A stretch of 64,000 bases of DNA from Nostoc commune NIES-4072 (lineage in GTDB: Bacteria > Cyanobacteriota > Cyanobacteriia > Cyanobacteriales > Nostocaceae), in the NCBI RefSeq assembly GCF_003113895.1, contig NZ_BDUD01000001.1, positions 836,286 to 900,285 of the forward strand, given 5' to 3'. The translations under genes were made by a program, and so were the position numbers. Below the pieces are notes generated by a model. The model did not search any database. It was not told the origin of the DNA and saw only the letters and a list, made by a program, of their open reading frames with translations. Shown here one piece after another: positions 55,354 to 64,000 of the stretch (within the stretch, counting starts at the first letter, position 1; every line of letters begins with the position of its first letter).

Positions 55354-55758
55354 ATGCTGCTTGATACGTCAGGATTGCTCTGCTTTCTCCATAAAGATGA
55401 GCCACAACATGAAAGAGCAGTTGAACTGATTGCTACTACAAGCAGAACTCGGCTTACGCACAACTATGTTCTAGCAGAATTAGTGGCTCTAGCATTAGTT
55501 AGAGGTTTTTCCCGTTCAATTGTACTGTCATACAGCCTTGAACTAATCAACAATTCAAACGTTCAAATTGTATGGGTTGATGAGCCGCTACATCAAGAAG
55601 CAATAGATTTATTGTTAGCAAGACAGGATAAAACCTATTCATTATGTGATGCTGTAAGCTTTGTGTTGATGCGTAGGCAAGGAATTATGGAGGCATTAAC
55701 AACTGATAAACACTTTGAGCAAGAAGGTTTTACTCGTTTGTTGCGGTCAGCAGGCTAA
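55354..55758 (+). CDS. PIN-domain toxin (VapC-like)
   Basis: 134 residues. PIN nuclease acids are visible: Asp4 in LLDTSGLLCFLH, Glu in NYVLAELVALA, Asp in YSLCDAVSFVLM and the late Asp in LTTDKHFEQEGF. Such toxins cut tRNA or rRNA when unneutralised. It pairs with the upstream antitoxin. Confidence 0.87.
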   Translation: MLLDTSGLLCFLHKDEPQHERAVELIATTSRTRLTHNYVLAELVALALVRGFSRSIVLSYSLELINNSNVQIVWVDEPLHQEAIDLLLARQDKTYSLCDAVSFVLMRRQGIMEALTTDKHFEQEGFTRLLRSAG

Positions 55759-55940
55759 CACTGCGCTGCACCTCTGTATGAAATTTTCATCTCTATATCT
55801 TCCATAGCAATTTCTAATGTCTGGCGATCAAATGGAAAATTTTGGACATCTCAATTGTGATAAAAAGCTTGCTTCAGCCAGAGGTAAAAACACCTTTGAG
55901 ATTTTAGATTGTTCAATCCAAAATTGTATTATCTCATTTT

Positions 55941-56336
55941 CTATGCAGGTTTCCCATTCTTATCTGATGCTTGGTCTGCAACATTTTTTAAGCGGCTCGC
56001 TCTCATTTTGCGGATGCGATCGCTATTGCGAACACCACCTGCCATTTCATATTCAGCGCTGTCTTTGCCGAACTTGATAGCAACCACCATTAACATTTTC
56101 TCAGAAAGCTGCTTCAATTTTTTTTCCATCTCTTCAACTTCTGTTAAAGTAGAGTCAACTATAGCCAGAGCGCTATTATGAACATCAAGTTTGTTACGTA
56201 ACTGTTCGATTGACTCAATCAGTTTTTCTAAAGTATAATCTTGTTCAAATTTAATGCTTGGAACAATCGATTTCATCCCAGATGCTCTTAACTCAACTTT
56301 TTCTAAAATGCGGGATGTACGTTTTTGACGAGACAT
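55941..56336 (-). CDS. Coiled-coil protein of unknown function
   Basis: 131 residues beginning MSRQKRTSRILEKVELRASGMKS. A central heptad-like helix (LEKLIESIEQLRNKLDVHNSALAIVDSTLTEVEEMEKKLKQLSEKML) is followed by KFGKDSAEYEMAGGVRNSDRIRK and a Lys-rich tail. It is antisense to the flow of the toxin-antitoxin island. No family recognised. Confidence 0.62.
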   Translation of the reverse strand: MSRQKRTSRILEKVELRASGMKSIVPSIKFEQDYTLEKLIESIEQLRNKLDVHNSALAIVDSTLTEVEEMEKKLKQLSEKMLMVVAIKFGKDSAEYEMAGGVRNSDRIRKMRASRLKNVADQASDKNGKPA

Positions 56337-56506
56337 AAACTTGCTCTTTTAAGATATTTCTAGAGCTAGCTTGCCTCAATTAAGCCCGATTCCGCTTCAG
56401 CATAAATCGCAATTTCTGATAATAAAATTTTTGAGCTTATCTCAGTAATAATTCGGTATATAATTACTCATATAATAAGGCAAGAGGTAGCAAACACGAG
56501 AGAAGC

Positions 56507-56695
56507 CGCTACAGACTTGAGAGTAGTCGCTACAGACTTGAGAGTAGTCGCTACAGACTTGAGAGTAGTCGCTACAGACTTGAGAGTAGTCGCTACAGAC
56601 TTGAGAGTAGTCGCTACAGACTTGAGAGTAGTCGCTACAGACTTGGGAGTAGTCGCTACAGACTTGGGAGTAGTCGCTACAGACTTGGGAGTAGC
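56507..56695. repeat. 21-bp tandem repeat, nine copies
   Basis: Nine contiguous copies of CGCTACAGACTTGAGAGTAGT; the first copies carry GAGAGTAGT and the last three GGGAGTAGT. Because 21 is divisible by three, several frames stay open across it, but no product is credible. The spacer has no unique segment between copies, so it is not a CRISPR array. Confidence 0.93.
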
Positions 56696-56772
56696 AGGGT
56701 TAATAAATCTGGTCATAGAGGGCCTGATCGTCCATACTAGATGGTAGACACCTTCGACTATAGGAGCCGTCT

Positions 56773-57000
56773 ATGTTGCTACAAGAATTGAAGGAGCAGG
56801 TCTTCAAGCTATCACCAAGCGATCGCCTTGCACTAGTGAGCGCCATCATTGAGTCTTTGCAAGACATGCCAATTTCTCAGCCTGAGCGCTCTGGCGCGAT
56901 TAGACGGATGCGAGGCTTGTTAAAAACAGATCGGCCAGCACCAACTGATGAAGAAGTGGCTACAATGTTAGAAGAGCGGCGGGTAGACAAGTATCTTTAG
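56773..57000 (+). CDS. Putative antitoxin (addiction-module component type)
   Basis: 75 residues beginning MLLQELKEQVFKLSPSDRLALVSAIIESLQD, the helical form shared by small antitoxins adjoining PIN or RelE toxins. Its TAG stop codon shares its last base with the GTG start codon of the next gene (TAGTG), so the pair is translationally coupled. Confidence 0.8.
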   Translation: MLLQELKEQVFKLSPSDRLALVSAIIESLQDMPISQPERSGAIRRMRGLLKTDRPAPTDEEVATMLEERRVDKYL

Positions 57001-57407
57001 TGAAAGTTTTACTTGATACTAATATTGTTCTAGATTTTCTGTTGCACGCAGAACTTTTGTTTCAGAAGATTGATTCTGGTCGTGTCGTTGAATATGTTAC
57101 AGCGACAACACTTACAGATATTTTTTATATTTCCCGAAGACATACCCGTAGCATTGAGCAAGCACGACAAGCAGTTTCAGAAATGCTGACTGCTATGGTA
57201 ATTTGTCCTGTTAATCGAGCCGTCTTGGAATCAGCTTTTGGATCTGGTTTAGCTGATTTTGAAGATGCTATTCAAATCGCTTGTGCTATTGCTCAAAGGT
57301 TAGACGCTATTTTGACACGCGATACGCAAGGTTTTTTGAGTTCATCTTTACCCATTTTATCAATTCATAAGTTGTTACAGCAGTTGGGGGTGCAAGATAG
57401 CGATTAG
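57000..57407 (+). CDS. PIN-domain toxin with a shortened first loop
   Basis: 135 residues from GTG at 57000. PIN features: LLDTNIVLDFLL, TTLTDIFYISRR, GLADFEDAIQIACA and ILTRDTQGF. Compared with close family members it jumps from DFLL directly to HAELLFQ, so about seven residues of the loop after the first strand appear to be missing. Catalytic acids remain. Coupled with the antitoxin upstream; 120 bp before urtE. Confidence 0.85.
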   Translation: MKVLLDTNIVLDFLLHAELLFQKIDSGRVVEYVTATTLTDIFYISRRHTRSIEQARQAVSEMLTAMVICPVNRAVLESAFGSGLADFEDAIQIACAIAQRLDAILTRDTQGFLSSSLPILSIHKLLQQLGVQDSD

Positions 57408-57527
57408 TTGGTTGTCAGGCAAAGATGGCGTGATCGTATTGTCAGATTATCGCTCAAGGTCGGGAACCTCCGCACGGAAGTGTTCTCCTCTGCATAAGAT
57501 TTTTTTAATACAAGACTGAATTTTATT

Positions 57528-58226
57528 ATGCTAAAAATTTCTAACCTTAACGTTTACTACGGTGAAAGCCATATTCTCCGCAATGTGGATTTAAGCGTAC
57601 CATCGGGGCAAATGGTATGCCTGATTGGTCGTAATGGCGTAGGGAAATCTACTTTACTCAAAACAATTATGGGTTTACTCAAACCCCGCAGTGGTACTAT
57701 TAACTTAGCTGAAGAATTAATTAACTCGAAATCTCCTGACCAAAGGGCAAAGTTAGGAATTGGTTATGTCCCCCAAGGACGAGAAATTATCCCCCGGTTG
57801 ACAGTTAAAGAAAATCTACTGCTGGGGTTGGAAGCTAGACGCAAACCAGTAAAAAAAGCAGAAATTCCAGAGGAAGTTTTTAGCTTATTCCCGGTGTTAA
57901 AAACCATGCTTTCGCGGATGGGTGGTGATTTAAGTGGTGGACAGCAGCAACAATTAGCGATCGCTCGTGCTTTAATGGGAGAACCTCAATTACTCGTCTT
58001 AGATGAACCCACCGAAGGTATTCAACCCTCCATCATCCTAGAAATTGAAGCCGCAGTCCGTCGCATTGTCGAAACTACAGGTATTTCTGTTCTATTAGTA
58101 GAGCAACATTTGCACTTTGTCCGTCAGGCTGATTACTATTACGCTATGCAAAAAGGTGGTATTGTCGCCTCCGGTTCCACAGCCGAACTCAGCCAAGATG
58201 TGATTCAACGCTTTTTAGCTGTTTAA
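57528..58226 (+). CDS. urtE: Urea ABC transporter ATP-binding protein UrtE
   Basis: 232 residues, LivF-type ATPase. Walker A GRNGVGKST, signature LSGGQQQQLAIARAL, Walker B LLVLDEPTEG, H-loop His in LLVEQHLHFV. The MLKISNLNVYYGESHILRNVDL start and FLAV end are typical of UrtE. It should assemble with UrtBCD although its gene is separated by toxin-antitoxin genes. Its 3' end overlaps the convergent gene by 38 bp. Confidence 0.94.
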   Translation: MLKISNLNVYYGESHILRNVDLSVPSGQMVCLIGRNGVGKSTLLKTIMGLLKPRSGTINLAEELINSKSPDQRAKLGIGYVPQGREIIPRLTVKENLLLGLEARRKPVKKAEIPEEVFSLFPVLKTMLSRMGGDLSGGQQQQLAIARALMGEPQLLVLDEPTEGIQPSIILEIEAAVRRIVETTGISVLLVEQHLHFVRQADYYYAMQKGGIVASGSTAELSQDVIQRFLAV

Positions 58227-58929
58227 TTTTTGATATTTCTATATCAATTGTATCGGAAGCAATCAAGTCTGCGGCTTCTTGTAAAAGCTCATGTTGTTCC
58301 TTTTGAATTGCTTCTAAGCGACTAGATATTTCTGCTAATCGTTGTTGTTTACTTGGTTGAAAATTCTCAGGTAGCAAAGCTGGCAGGTTATCAATTGTTT
58401 CTGTAGCTGTGATTCGTTGAACAGCAAAAGTGCCAACTTTAGTTAAGGATAAAAAGCTAACTTTAATCAAAGCCTGAAGCAATTTTATCGGAACTTGGAG
58501 TATTGACCAACTAGCAGTTTCAATCAAGCGGACGATTGCTTTGATGACGCTCCAAATTAAAGCAAGTGCAAACAGCAAAATCACTATACTAATAATTGGG
58601 TGATTAGTCGCCCAACCTAGTATTTGAACTAACCGAAAAAATATCGGGTGTTGTGTCAGCCAATCACTTGCAGAAGATACCATCACATCTTTAACTGCGC
58701 CTGATGTTGTACTCTTAAATTTATCAGCAGTTTGCCAAGTTTGTTCTAAGCTTGTCGTAACTGTATCAATTGCTTTATCAGTTGTTGTAGTTGCTGTTGC
58801 TTTCAAAGACTCCCCAACTTGTTGTGCTGAGTTACTTAGAGAGTTAACATTTTCACCGACAAAATTTTTTACATTTTGCAAGCGTTGCAAAACTCCGTTA
58901 GATAAATGTATGTCTATTTGGGAAACCAT
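58189..58929 (-). CDS. Membrane protein with amphipathic helical N-terminus
   Basis: 246 residues from the Met at 58929 (MVSQIDIHLS); a start four codons earlier is also possible. The N-terminal 100 residues are Ser/Thr/Ala-rich, apolipophorin-like helices (SNSAQQVGESLKATATTTTDKAID). One strong membrane segment lies near residues 110-130 (IISIVILLFALALIWSVI), and a further hydrophobic stretch and a coiled C-terminus (RLAEISSRLEAIQKEQHELLQEAADL) follow. Family unknown to me. Stops inside urtE on the opposite strand. Confidence 0.72.
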   Translation of the reverse strand: MVSQIDIHLSNGVLQRLQNVKNFVGENVNSLSNSAQQVGESLKATATTTTDKAIDTVTTSLEQTWQTADKFKSTTSGAVKDVMVSSASDWLTQHPIFFRLVQILGWATNHPIISIVILLFALALIWSVIKAIVRLIETASWSILQVPIKLLQALIKVSFLSLTKVGTFAVQRITATETIDNLPALLPENFQPSKQQRLAEISSRLEAIQKEQHELLQEAADLIASDTIDIEISKIKQLKSVESHLG

Positions 58930-59021
58930 AAAACGTTTCACTGAGGTTGAAATCTAACCCGGAACCCATCTTTAGGGCGATTGGTGGGAATCACAATTAC
59001 CTATAAACGTTGGTTGGGTAA

Positions 59022-59173
59022 TATAGGAATCATATTTGATTTTTGAACAAAATTAGGTATTGTAGGGTGTGTTAGAACGCAGTTCGTAACGCACCAAACC
59101 CTTGATGATGGTGCGTTACGCTGTCGCTAACACACCCTACGTATCTTTTCATAAATCAAATACTAGTCCTATA
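59022..59173. mobile_element. MITE-like long imperfect palindrome, copy 2
   Basis: A 152-bp element with TATAGGAATCA and AGTCCTATA ends. Arms include ATTTGATTTTTGAAC/ATAAATCAAAT and GGGTGTGTTAGAACG/GCTAACACACCC around GTGCGTTACG. It aligns end to end with the reverse complement of 15897-16049. No gene inside. A further degenerate piece (GTAACGCACCAATTTGCTTGGTGCG) follows at about 59370-59395, before the alaS stop. Confidence 0.72.
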
Positions 59174-59425
59174 TCTCCCAATGATAACTACGTAGAAGAT
59201 GAGCAGCAACAATCTTTATAAGCTAACCTAAAATGTAGAGTGTGTTAAGCGAAGCCGTAACGCACCCAATACTTGTCGGGTTTTGGGTAAAAGGGGAAAG
59301 AAAAAACCTTTAACCTTTTCCCAAAACCCAATTCCGAGTTTAAAATGCACAAAGCGTGCAGTATTGGTAACGCACCAATTTGCTTGGTGCGCTACACAAG
59401 TCTCTCTCGTTGAATCAGAAGATGG

Positions 59426-62068
59426 TTAACCCAAGGCGGACTTTAACTCACTTTCGGCTTGTTGCAACGCTTCTGGTAATTTACTCGCATCCCGTCCGCC
59501 TGCTTGGGCTAAGTTCGGTCTTCCACCGCCGCCACCACCGCAGATTTTAGCGATCGCACCTACAAATTTACCAGCTTGCAAACCTTTTTTGTTGACTTCA
59601 GAACTAAAAGCCGCAACTATACTAACTTTCCCTTCTTCAGGAACAGAACCCAGCACCACTGCACCGTTACCGATTTTTTGCAACAAGCGTTCGGCTGCGG
59701 TTTTCAATGATTCTGGATCAACGTCTTCTAATTGGGCGACAATGATTTTAGAATCGCCTACAGTTTCGGCTGTTTGCAGCAAGCTGTCAGATTTTGCGAT
59801 CGCTAACTGTACTTTCAAGGTTTCCAATTCCTTTTGGGTATTTCTCAGTTCGCTTTGTAGACTTGTGATTCTGTCTGGTACTTCTTCGGGTTTAACTTTA
59901 AAGCGATCGCTCAAATCTTTAACTACTTTATCCCGCAGGTTGAGATAATCTAGTATTGCTGGCCCCGAAACAGCTTCAATACGCCGCACTCCAGAAGCCA
60001 CACCAGCTTCGGAAATAATTTTAAATACGCCAATTTCAGCCGTGTTACTCACATGAGTCCCACCGCATAGTTCCATTGATACGTTGGGGAAGTCAATCAC
60101 GCGCACTTCCTCGCCGTATTTTTCGCCGAACATCGCAACAGCACCCCTAGCTTTCGCCTCTGCTAAAGGTAATACTTCCACTTTTGCAGCATGTGCTTCA
60201 GCAATCCAAGTGTTTACCTGTTCCTCAATTTGTTGCACTTCCTCTGCTGTCAACGCACGGGGACAGTTGAAGTCAAAGCGCAATCTGTCAAAGGATACTA
60301 GGGAACCAGCTTGAGATATGCTATCATCAACAATTTTTTTCAAAGCTGCTTGCAACAGGTGGGTTGCGGTATGGTTAGCTTGGGCGCGACGGCGACAAGC
60401 CGGATCAATTTGGGCTGTAACATTATCGCCTACGCGCAGTGTACCGCGTTCGATGCGTCCGAAGTGAACAAAGAAATCAGATTCTTTCTTCACATCTTCT
60501 ACCCGAACTACAATACCATCACCAGAGATATAACCGCGATCGCCAATTTGTCCGCCAGATTCACCATAAAATGGCGTTTTGTCAAGGACAATTTGTACCT
60601 GTGTCCCCGCTTCTGCTTCCTCTTGAGAAACACCTTCTACCAAAATCGCTTCGACTTTTGCCGTCGCCGCCGATTGGGTATAGCCTAAAAACTCGGTGAC
60701 TTGAATGTGTTCTGCCAATTTGTCGAGGGAACCTTGCACAGTTAAATCAATGGTTTCGTGTGCGCCTCTACCTCCTTGTTGTTGGATTTCCATAGCTTTC
60801 TGGAATCCATCAACATCAACTGTCAAGTTATTTTCCTCAGCAACTTCTTGAGTAAGTTCAAATGGGAAACCGTGGGTATCGTATAGAGTAAAGGCACTTT
60901 CACCGCTAATTTGAGTTTCCCCTCGCTGTTTCACCTCTTGGATAATTTCTTCTAGCAGTTTTTCGCCTCTATCCAAAGTTCTGAGGAAATTCGATTCTTC
61001 CCGTTGCAACTCAGCTTTAATTGCAGCTTCCCGTTGGCGCACATTGGGGTAAGCTGATTCAGAAAGAGCGATCGCAGTTTCGGCAACTTGAGTAGTAAAT
61101 TCGCCAGAAATCCCAATTAATCGCCCATGACGTACCACCCGCCGAATTAACCGCCGCAGCACATAACCCCGTCCCACATTGGAAGCGCGAATTTCATCAG
61201 CGATCATGTGGACAACAGAACGAATGTGATCGCCAATAACTTTTAGAGATACTTTGGTTTTTTCATCACTTTTGTGGTAATCAATGCCAGCAATTTCGGC
61301 TGCTGTTTGGATAATTGGGAAAATCAGGTCAGTTTCGTAGTTATTGGGTACTTTTTGGAGGATTTGCGCTATTCTCTCCAAACCCATGCCGGTGTCGATG
61401 TTCTTGTTTTGCAGTGGCGTTAAATTACCGGACGCATCCCGGTTATATTGCATGAAGACCAGGTTGTAAAACTCAATGAACCGGGAATCGTCTTCTAAAT
61501 CTATATTTTCGTCACCGCGTTCTGGGTGGAAGTCGTAATAAATTTCTGAACAAGGGCCACAAGGGCCAGTCGGCCCAGATACCCAAAAGTTATCATCTTC
61601 ACCCAAGCGTTTAATTCTCGCTATCGGCACACCGATTTGATCGCGCCAAATTTCAAAGGCTTCATCATCATCTTTAAAAACGCTGACGACGAGATTTTGC
61701 GGGGAAATGCCAAAGATTTGTGTGGAGATTTCCCAACCCCAAGCGATCGCTTGTTCTTTAAAATAATCACCAAAGCTGAAATTGCCCAGCATCTCAAAAA
61801 ACGTCTGATGCCGTTTGGTGCGTCCGACATTTTCGATGTCGTTGGTGCGGATACACTTTTGCGAAGTCGTAGCTCGCTTAAATTCTGGTGTGCGCTGCCC
61901 CAAGAATATCGGCTTAAATGGTAGCATCCCCGCGATCGTCAGCAGCACGGTTGGATCTTCTGGCACGAGGGAGGCACTTGGGAGAATTTGGTGATTCCGT
62001 TGGGCAAAGAAGTCGAGAAATATATTGCGAATTTCGTTACCGCTTAAGTACTGAGGATTTGAAGACAT
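59426..62068 (-). CDS. alaS: Alanyl-tRNA synthetase
   Basis: 880 residues, full length. Class II aminoacylation core ([64 protein letters not shown]). The editing domain has zinc ligands in [12 protein letters not shown] and the CGGTH motif in [11 protein letters not shown]. The C-terminal oligomerisation domain ends with [17 protein letters not shown]. It charges tRNA-Ala and hydrolyses mischarged Ser/Gly-tRNA-Ala. Confidence 0.98.
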   Translation of the reverse strand: MSSNPQYLSGNEIRNIFLDFFAQRNHQILPSASLVPEDPTVLLTIAGMLPFKPIFLGQRTPEFKRATTSQKCIRTNDIENVGRTKRHQTFFEMLGNFSFGDYFKEQAIAWGWEISTQIFGISPQNLVVSVFKDDDEAFEIWRDQIGVPIARIKRLGEDDNFWVSGPTGPCGPCSEIYYDFHPERGDENIDLEDDSRFIEFYNLVFMQYNRDASGNLTPLQNKNIDTGMGLERIAQILQKVPNNYETDLIFPIIQTAAEIAGIDYHKSDEKTKVSLKVIGDHIRSVVHMIADEIRASNVGRGYVLRRLIRRVVRHGRLIGISGEFTTQVAETAIALSESAYPNVRQREAAIKAELQREESNFLRTLDRGEKLLEEIIQEVKQRGETQISGESAFTLYDTHGFPFELTQEVAEENNLTVDVDGFQKAMEIQQQGGRGAHETIDLTVQGSLDKLAEHIQVTEFLGYTQSAATAKVEAILVEGVSQEEAEAGTQVQIVLDKTPFYGESGGQIGDRGYISGDGIVVRVEDVKKESDFFVHFGRIERGTLRVGDNVTAQIDPACRRRAQANHTATHLLQAALKKIVDDSISQAGSLVSFDRLRFDFNCPRALTAEEVQQIEEQVNTWIAEAHAAKVEVLPLAEAKARGAVAMFGEKYGEEVRVIDFPNVSMELCGGTHVSNTAEIGVFKIISEAGVASGVRRIEAVSGPAILDYLNLRDKVVKDLSDRFKVKPEEVPDRITSLQSELRNTQKELETLKVQLAIAKSDSLLQTAETVGDSKIIVAQLEDVDPESLKTAAERLLQKIGNGAVVLGSVPEEGKVSIVAAFSSEVNKKGLQAGKFVGAIAKICGGGGGGRPNLAQAGGRDASKLPEALQQAESELKSALG

Positions 62069-62338
62069 AGGTATTTTTAACTTTAGACTTGGGCGTAGCG
62101 GCAGTAGATAGGTGTATTTTCATAAATAGCTTTATATATTCTTGCATTTTGTTTCATATTACTGCCAGCGAATTGTGCCAGTCGATGACATACATTCAGT
62201 TACTGTGATGTTGTTAAACCACTACTGTACTTTACTTTGGTAGGATGTGCTTAGGCGTAGCCCATCGTAGACATTGCATTTTGATCTTTAAGATTAATCC
62301 TTAAGAAATACTTTAAAAAACCCATACTAGGGTAGCAA

Positions 62339-62464
62339 ATGGCACTAAAACTGAAAGTATCAAATATTGCTTGTGAGAGATGTGCAAAAATAATTACTGA
62401 ATACATCCATGTTATAGAACCTGAAGCCAAGGTGGATATCGAGGAAATTAAATCCCAACCTTGA
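62339..62464 (+). CDS. Miniature HMA (heavy-metal-associated) domain ORF
   Basis: 41 residues beginning MALKLKVSNIACERCAKIIT and ending EIKSQP. The start matches metallochaperone HMA domains, whose usual form is MxCxxC; here it is I-A-C-x-x-C, with both cysteines kept. Normal domains have about 65 residues; this one stops after the second helix, so the last two strands are missing. It may be a truncated copper-chaperone gene or a genuinely short variant. No strong ribosome-binding site. Confidence 0.45.
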   Translation: MALKLKVSNIACERCAKIITEYIHVIEPEAKVDIEEIKSQP

Positions 62465-62972
62465 TACTTCATAAAAGCCTCTCTTTTAAAGAAAAACGCT
62501 TAACTTATATTTGGTTAATAACATCTCTCATTCAATGAAGTAGGTTTAATCTTTATAAATTAATAAAAAAGGTTTATGATTTCTTTGTTTTTCTTTTTGG
62601 AAATAAATTTTGTTACCTAACATGATAGTTTTACAAATTATTTATTTTGCTAATTATTTGAGAAAAAGAACACTTAAGAAACCATAAAATTAGTTTTTAT
62701 AAATTCCAATAATATTCAGTATTTTTACGGTTTTAAAAATATTCTGTAAAGAAGACATTAGTTGTCAGAAGAGGGCGTGTGAAAAATGAGAGTAGCGAGA
62801 ATAAAGCCTAAAAAGGAGATTAAAATTGAAAAAGTATTATAAATTCGGCAACAAAATAATATCTCAGCTAATATAACTCCACCTAGAAAATTATATTTGG
62901 TATTAGCCAACAAAAGCAGCAAGTCTTAGAAAGTTAATCTCTTGAAAAGTTAAATGGGGTAAAAATAAAGCA
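62465..62972. other. AT-rich intergenic region
   Basis: A 508-bp AT-rich gap upstream of the diguanylate cyclase gene. No gene or array of repeats identified. Confidence 0.55.
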
Positions 62973-63995
62973 ATGGATATTTCTATTCTGGTCTTTGGAA
63001 AAAACAACTTTATCGCCACACTTCCAGATCAGATCCGTTATACGACTGCTTTTAGTGTAGAAGTTCTAGACAATCTTAATCAGGCAGTGTCGCGGATTGA
63101 AATGATGCCCCCCGATATAATACTTGTGCAGGCTAGCCTGGATGGCAGTATGGAACTTTGCAATTGGTTGAAAGACCAGACAAAACTATCCTGGATCTAC
63201 TGTATTCTGTTCGAGGATCGTCCCCAGCAGCTTACTGATAGAAATAAGGGTTGGCACAGGGAATTAGAGATGACTGCTACGGCATTAAAGCAAGGAGCCG
63301 ATGCTTATATTTGGCATCTTATTGATGGAAAAATAGATCATAGCTTGGCAGAATTGACGGCCAATCATGGACTAATACTTGCTCAATTGACTGTTGGCTT
63401 GCGAAAAGCACAAAAATACCGAGATTTGATTCGCACAAATGATATGTTATCAGCGATCGCCTTAGCCGATTCTTTGACAGAATTAAATAATCGTCGTGCT
63501 TTAGAATGGGACTTACCCAGGTAAATAAAAAAAGCTAGAAGTCAAAAGACTTCCATGAGTTTGATTATTCTGGATGTAGATCACTTCAAAAAAGTTAACG
63601 ATACTCACGGGCATTTAGTTGGCGATCGCATTTTGCAGTTACTATCTAAGCGTCTCCGACACAATCTGCGCTGTCAAGACACAGCATTTCGCTATGGTGG
63701 TGAAGAATTTGTGATTCTTTTGGCTAACACCAACGATGAAGAAGCACTAGTTGTCGCCCGTCGTCTTAATCGGGTAGTTTGCGAGGAACCATTTTCAATC
63801 AGTAATAAACTGACAATTAATATCACCATTAGTCTAGGTACAGCCTGTCTGCAAGCTGAGGATGACGAGCAAGGAGTAAGTTTGTTGCATCGTGCCGATC
63901 AATGCTTGCTACAAGCTAAAACTACTGGGCGTAATCGGGTGATTGCCTGGAACTATTTATCTCATGTCCCACATCTAAAAGTTGTTTCCTCTTAA
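62973..63995 (+). pseudogene. Diguanylate cyclase (receiver-like + GGDEF) with in-frame stop
   Basis: 341 codons in one frame, broken only by TAA at 63522-63524. The N-terminal part (codons 1-150) resembles a divergent response-regulator receiver (ISILVFGKNNFIATLP, PPDIILVQASLDGSMELCNWLK). The GGDEF domain starts LADSLTELNNRRALEWDLPR, then the stop, then IKKARSQKTSMSLIILDVDHFKKVNDTHGHLVGD. The signature RYGGEEFVILL and an RxxD inhibitory site (RCQD, five residues before it) are intact. A TAA where the family often has a Gln codon suggests a single C-to-T change. The downstream Met (63555) could restart but would lack part of the fold. Confidence 0.85.
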
Positions 63996-64000
63996 AAGTT

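Noticed and set aside
56507..56695. CRISPR array
   Set aside because: The 21-bp units are directly contiguous with no unique spacers, and no cas genes are in the window.
56468..56747. Two open frames across the 21-bp repeats, one per strand
   Set aside because: Open only because the unit length is a multiple of three; the product would be a pure heptapeptide repeat.
62251..62472. 73-residue minus-strand frame
   Set aside because: It lies opposite the HMA-like ORF, whose CxxC pattern is more convincing.

Overview
The window looks like chromosome from a filamentous, probably heterocyst-forming cyanobacterium of the Nostoc/Anabaena type. The evidence is direct: the HIP1 octamer GCGATCGC occurs throughout, heptameric short tandem repeats (CCCAATG, GGGGAGT, GGAGTTA, AAAATCC) fill spacers and even enter genes, there is a psbA gene for photosystem II D1, three AvaK-type PRC-barrel/DUF2382 paralogs, a Ycf23 homolog and a urt urea-uptake operon. 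The species is not determined.

Layout. 1-3.9 kb: four tandem minus-strand genes for small double-glycine-leader peptides with Pro-rich cores, an AT-rich gap, then an HlyD-type secretion adaptor on the plus strand. 4-14 kb: an unknown protein, an exported alpha/beta hydrolase, a KirBac-like channel, three AvaK-like stress proteins and a Tat-exported caspase-like protein whose His/Cys dyad is Tyr/Ser. 14-26 kb: ATP sulfurylase, a truncated Uma2 gene, a MITE-like palindrome, a PD-(D/E)XK-like protein, a FetB-like permease, a DegT aminotransferase, Ycf23, a methyltransferase, Uma2, an NB-ARC/TPR STAND protein and small membrane proteins. 26-33 kb: mnmA, a coiled-coil membrane protein, and a SucC/SucD-like pair lacking the catalytic phosphohistidine. 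33-37 kb: a DUF2252 gene cut by an IS607-family element, whose recombinase gene is itself split by a homing-endonuclease cassette. 37-46.5 kb: RibD-like reductase, psbA, two membrane paralogs with an hrcA fragment beside them, hrcA, rhodanese, DUF3352, a secreted protein and cysE. 46.5-58 kb: flavin and 2-oxoglutarate oxygenase enzymes, then urtABCD, an island of toxin-antitoxin genes and debris, and urtE. 58-64 kb: a membrane protein, a second MITE-like copy, alaS, a tiny HMA-type ORF and a diguanylate cyclase gene with an in-frame stop.

How parts work together. UrtA-E form one urea ABC importer although urtE is separated by 3.5 kb of toxin-antitoxin material; a candidate NtcA-type promoter lies before urtA. 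The peptide cluster and HlyD adaptor suggest a type-I secretion/bacteriocin-like system, with the C39 peptidase transporter either outside the window or elsewhere. Sat and CysE belong to sulfate assimilation and cysteine synthesis. No tRNA, rRNA, CRISPR array or riboswitch was recognised.
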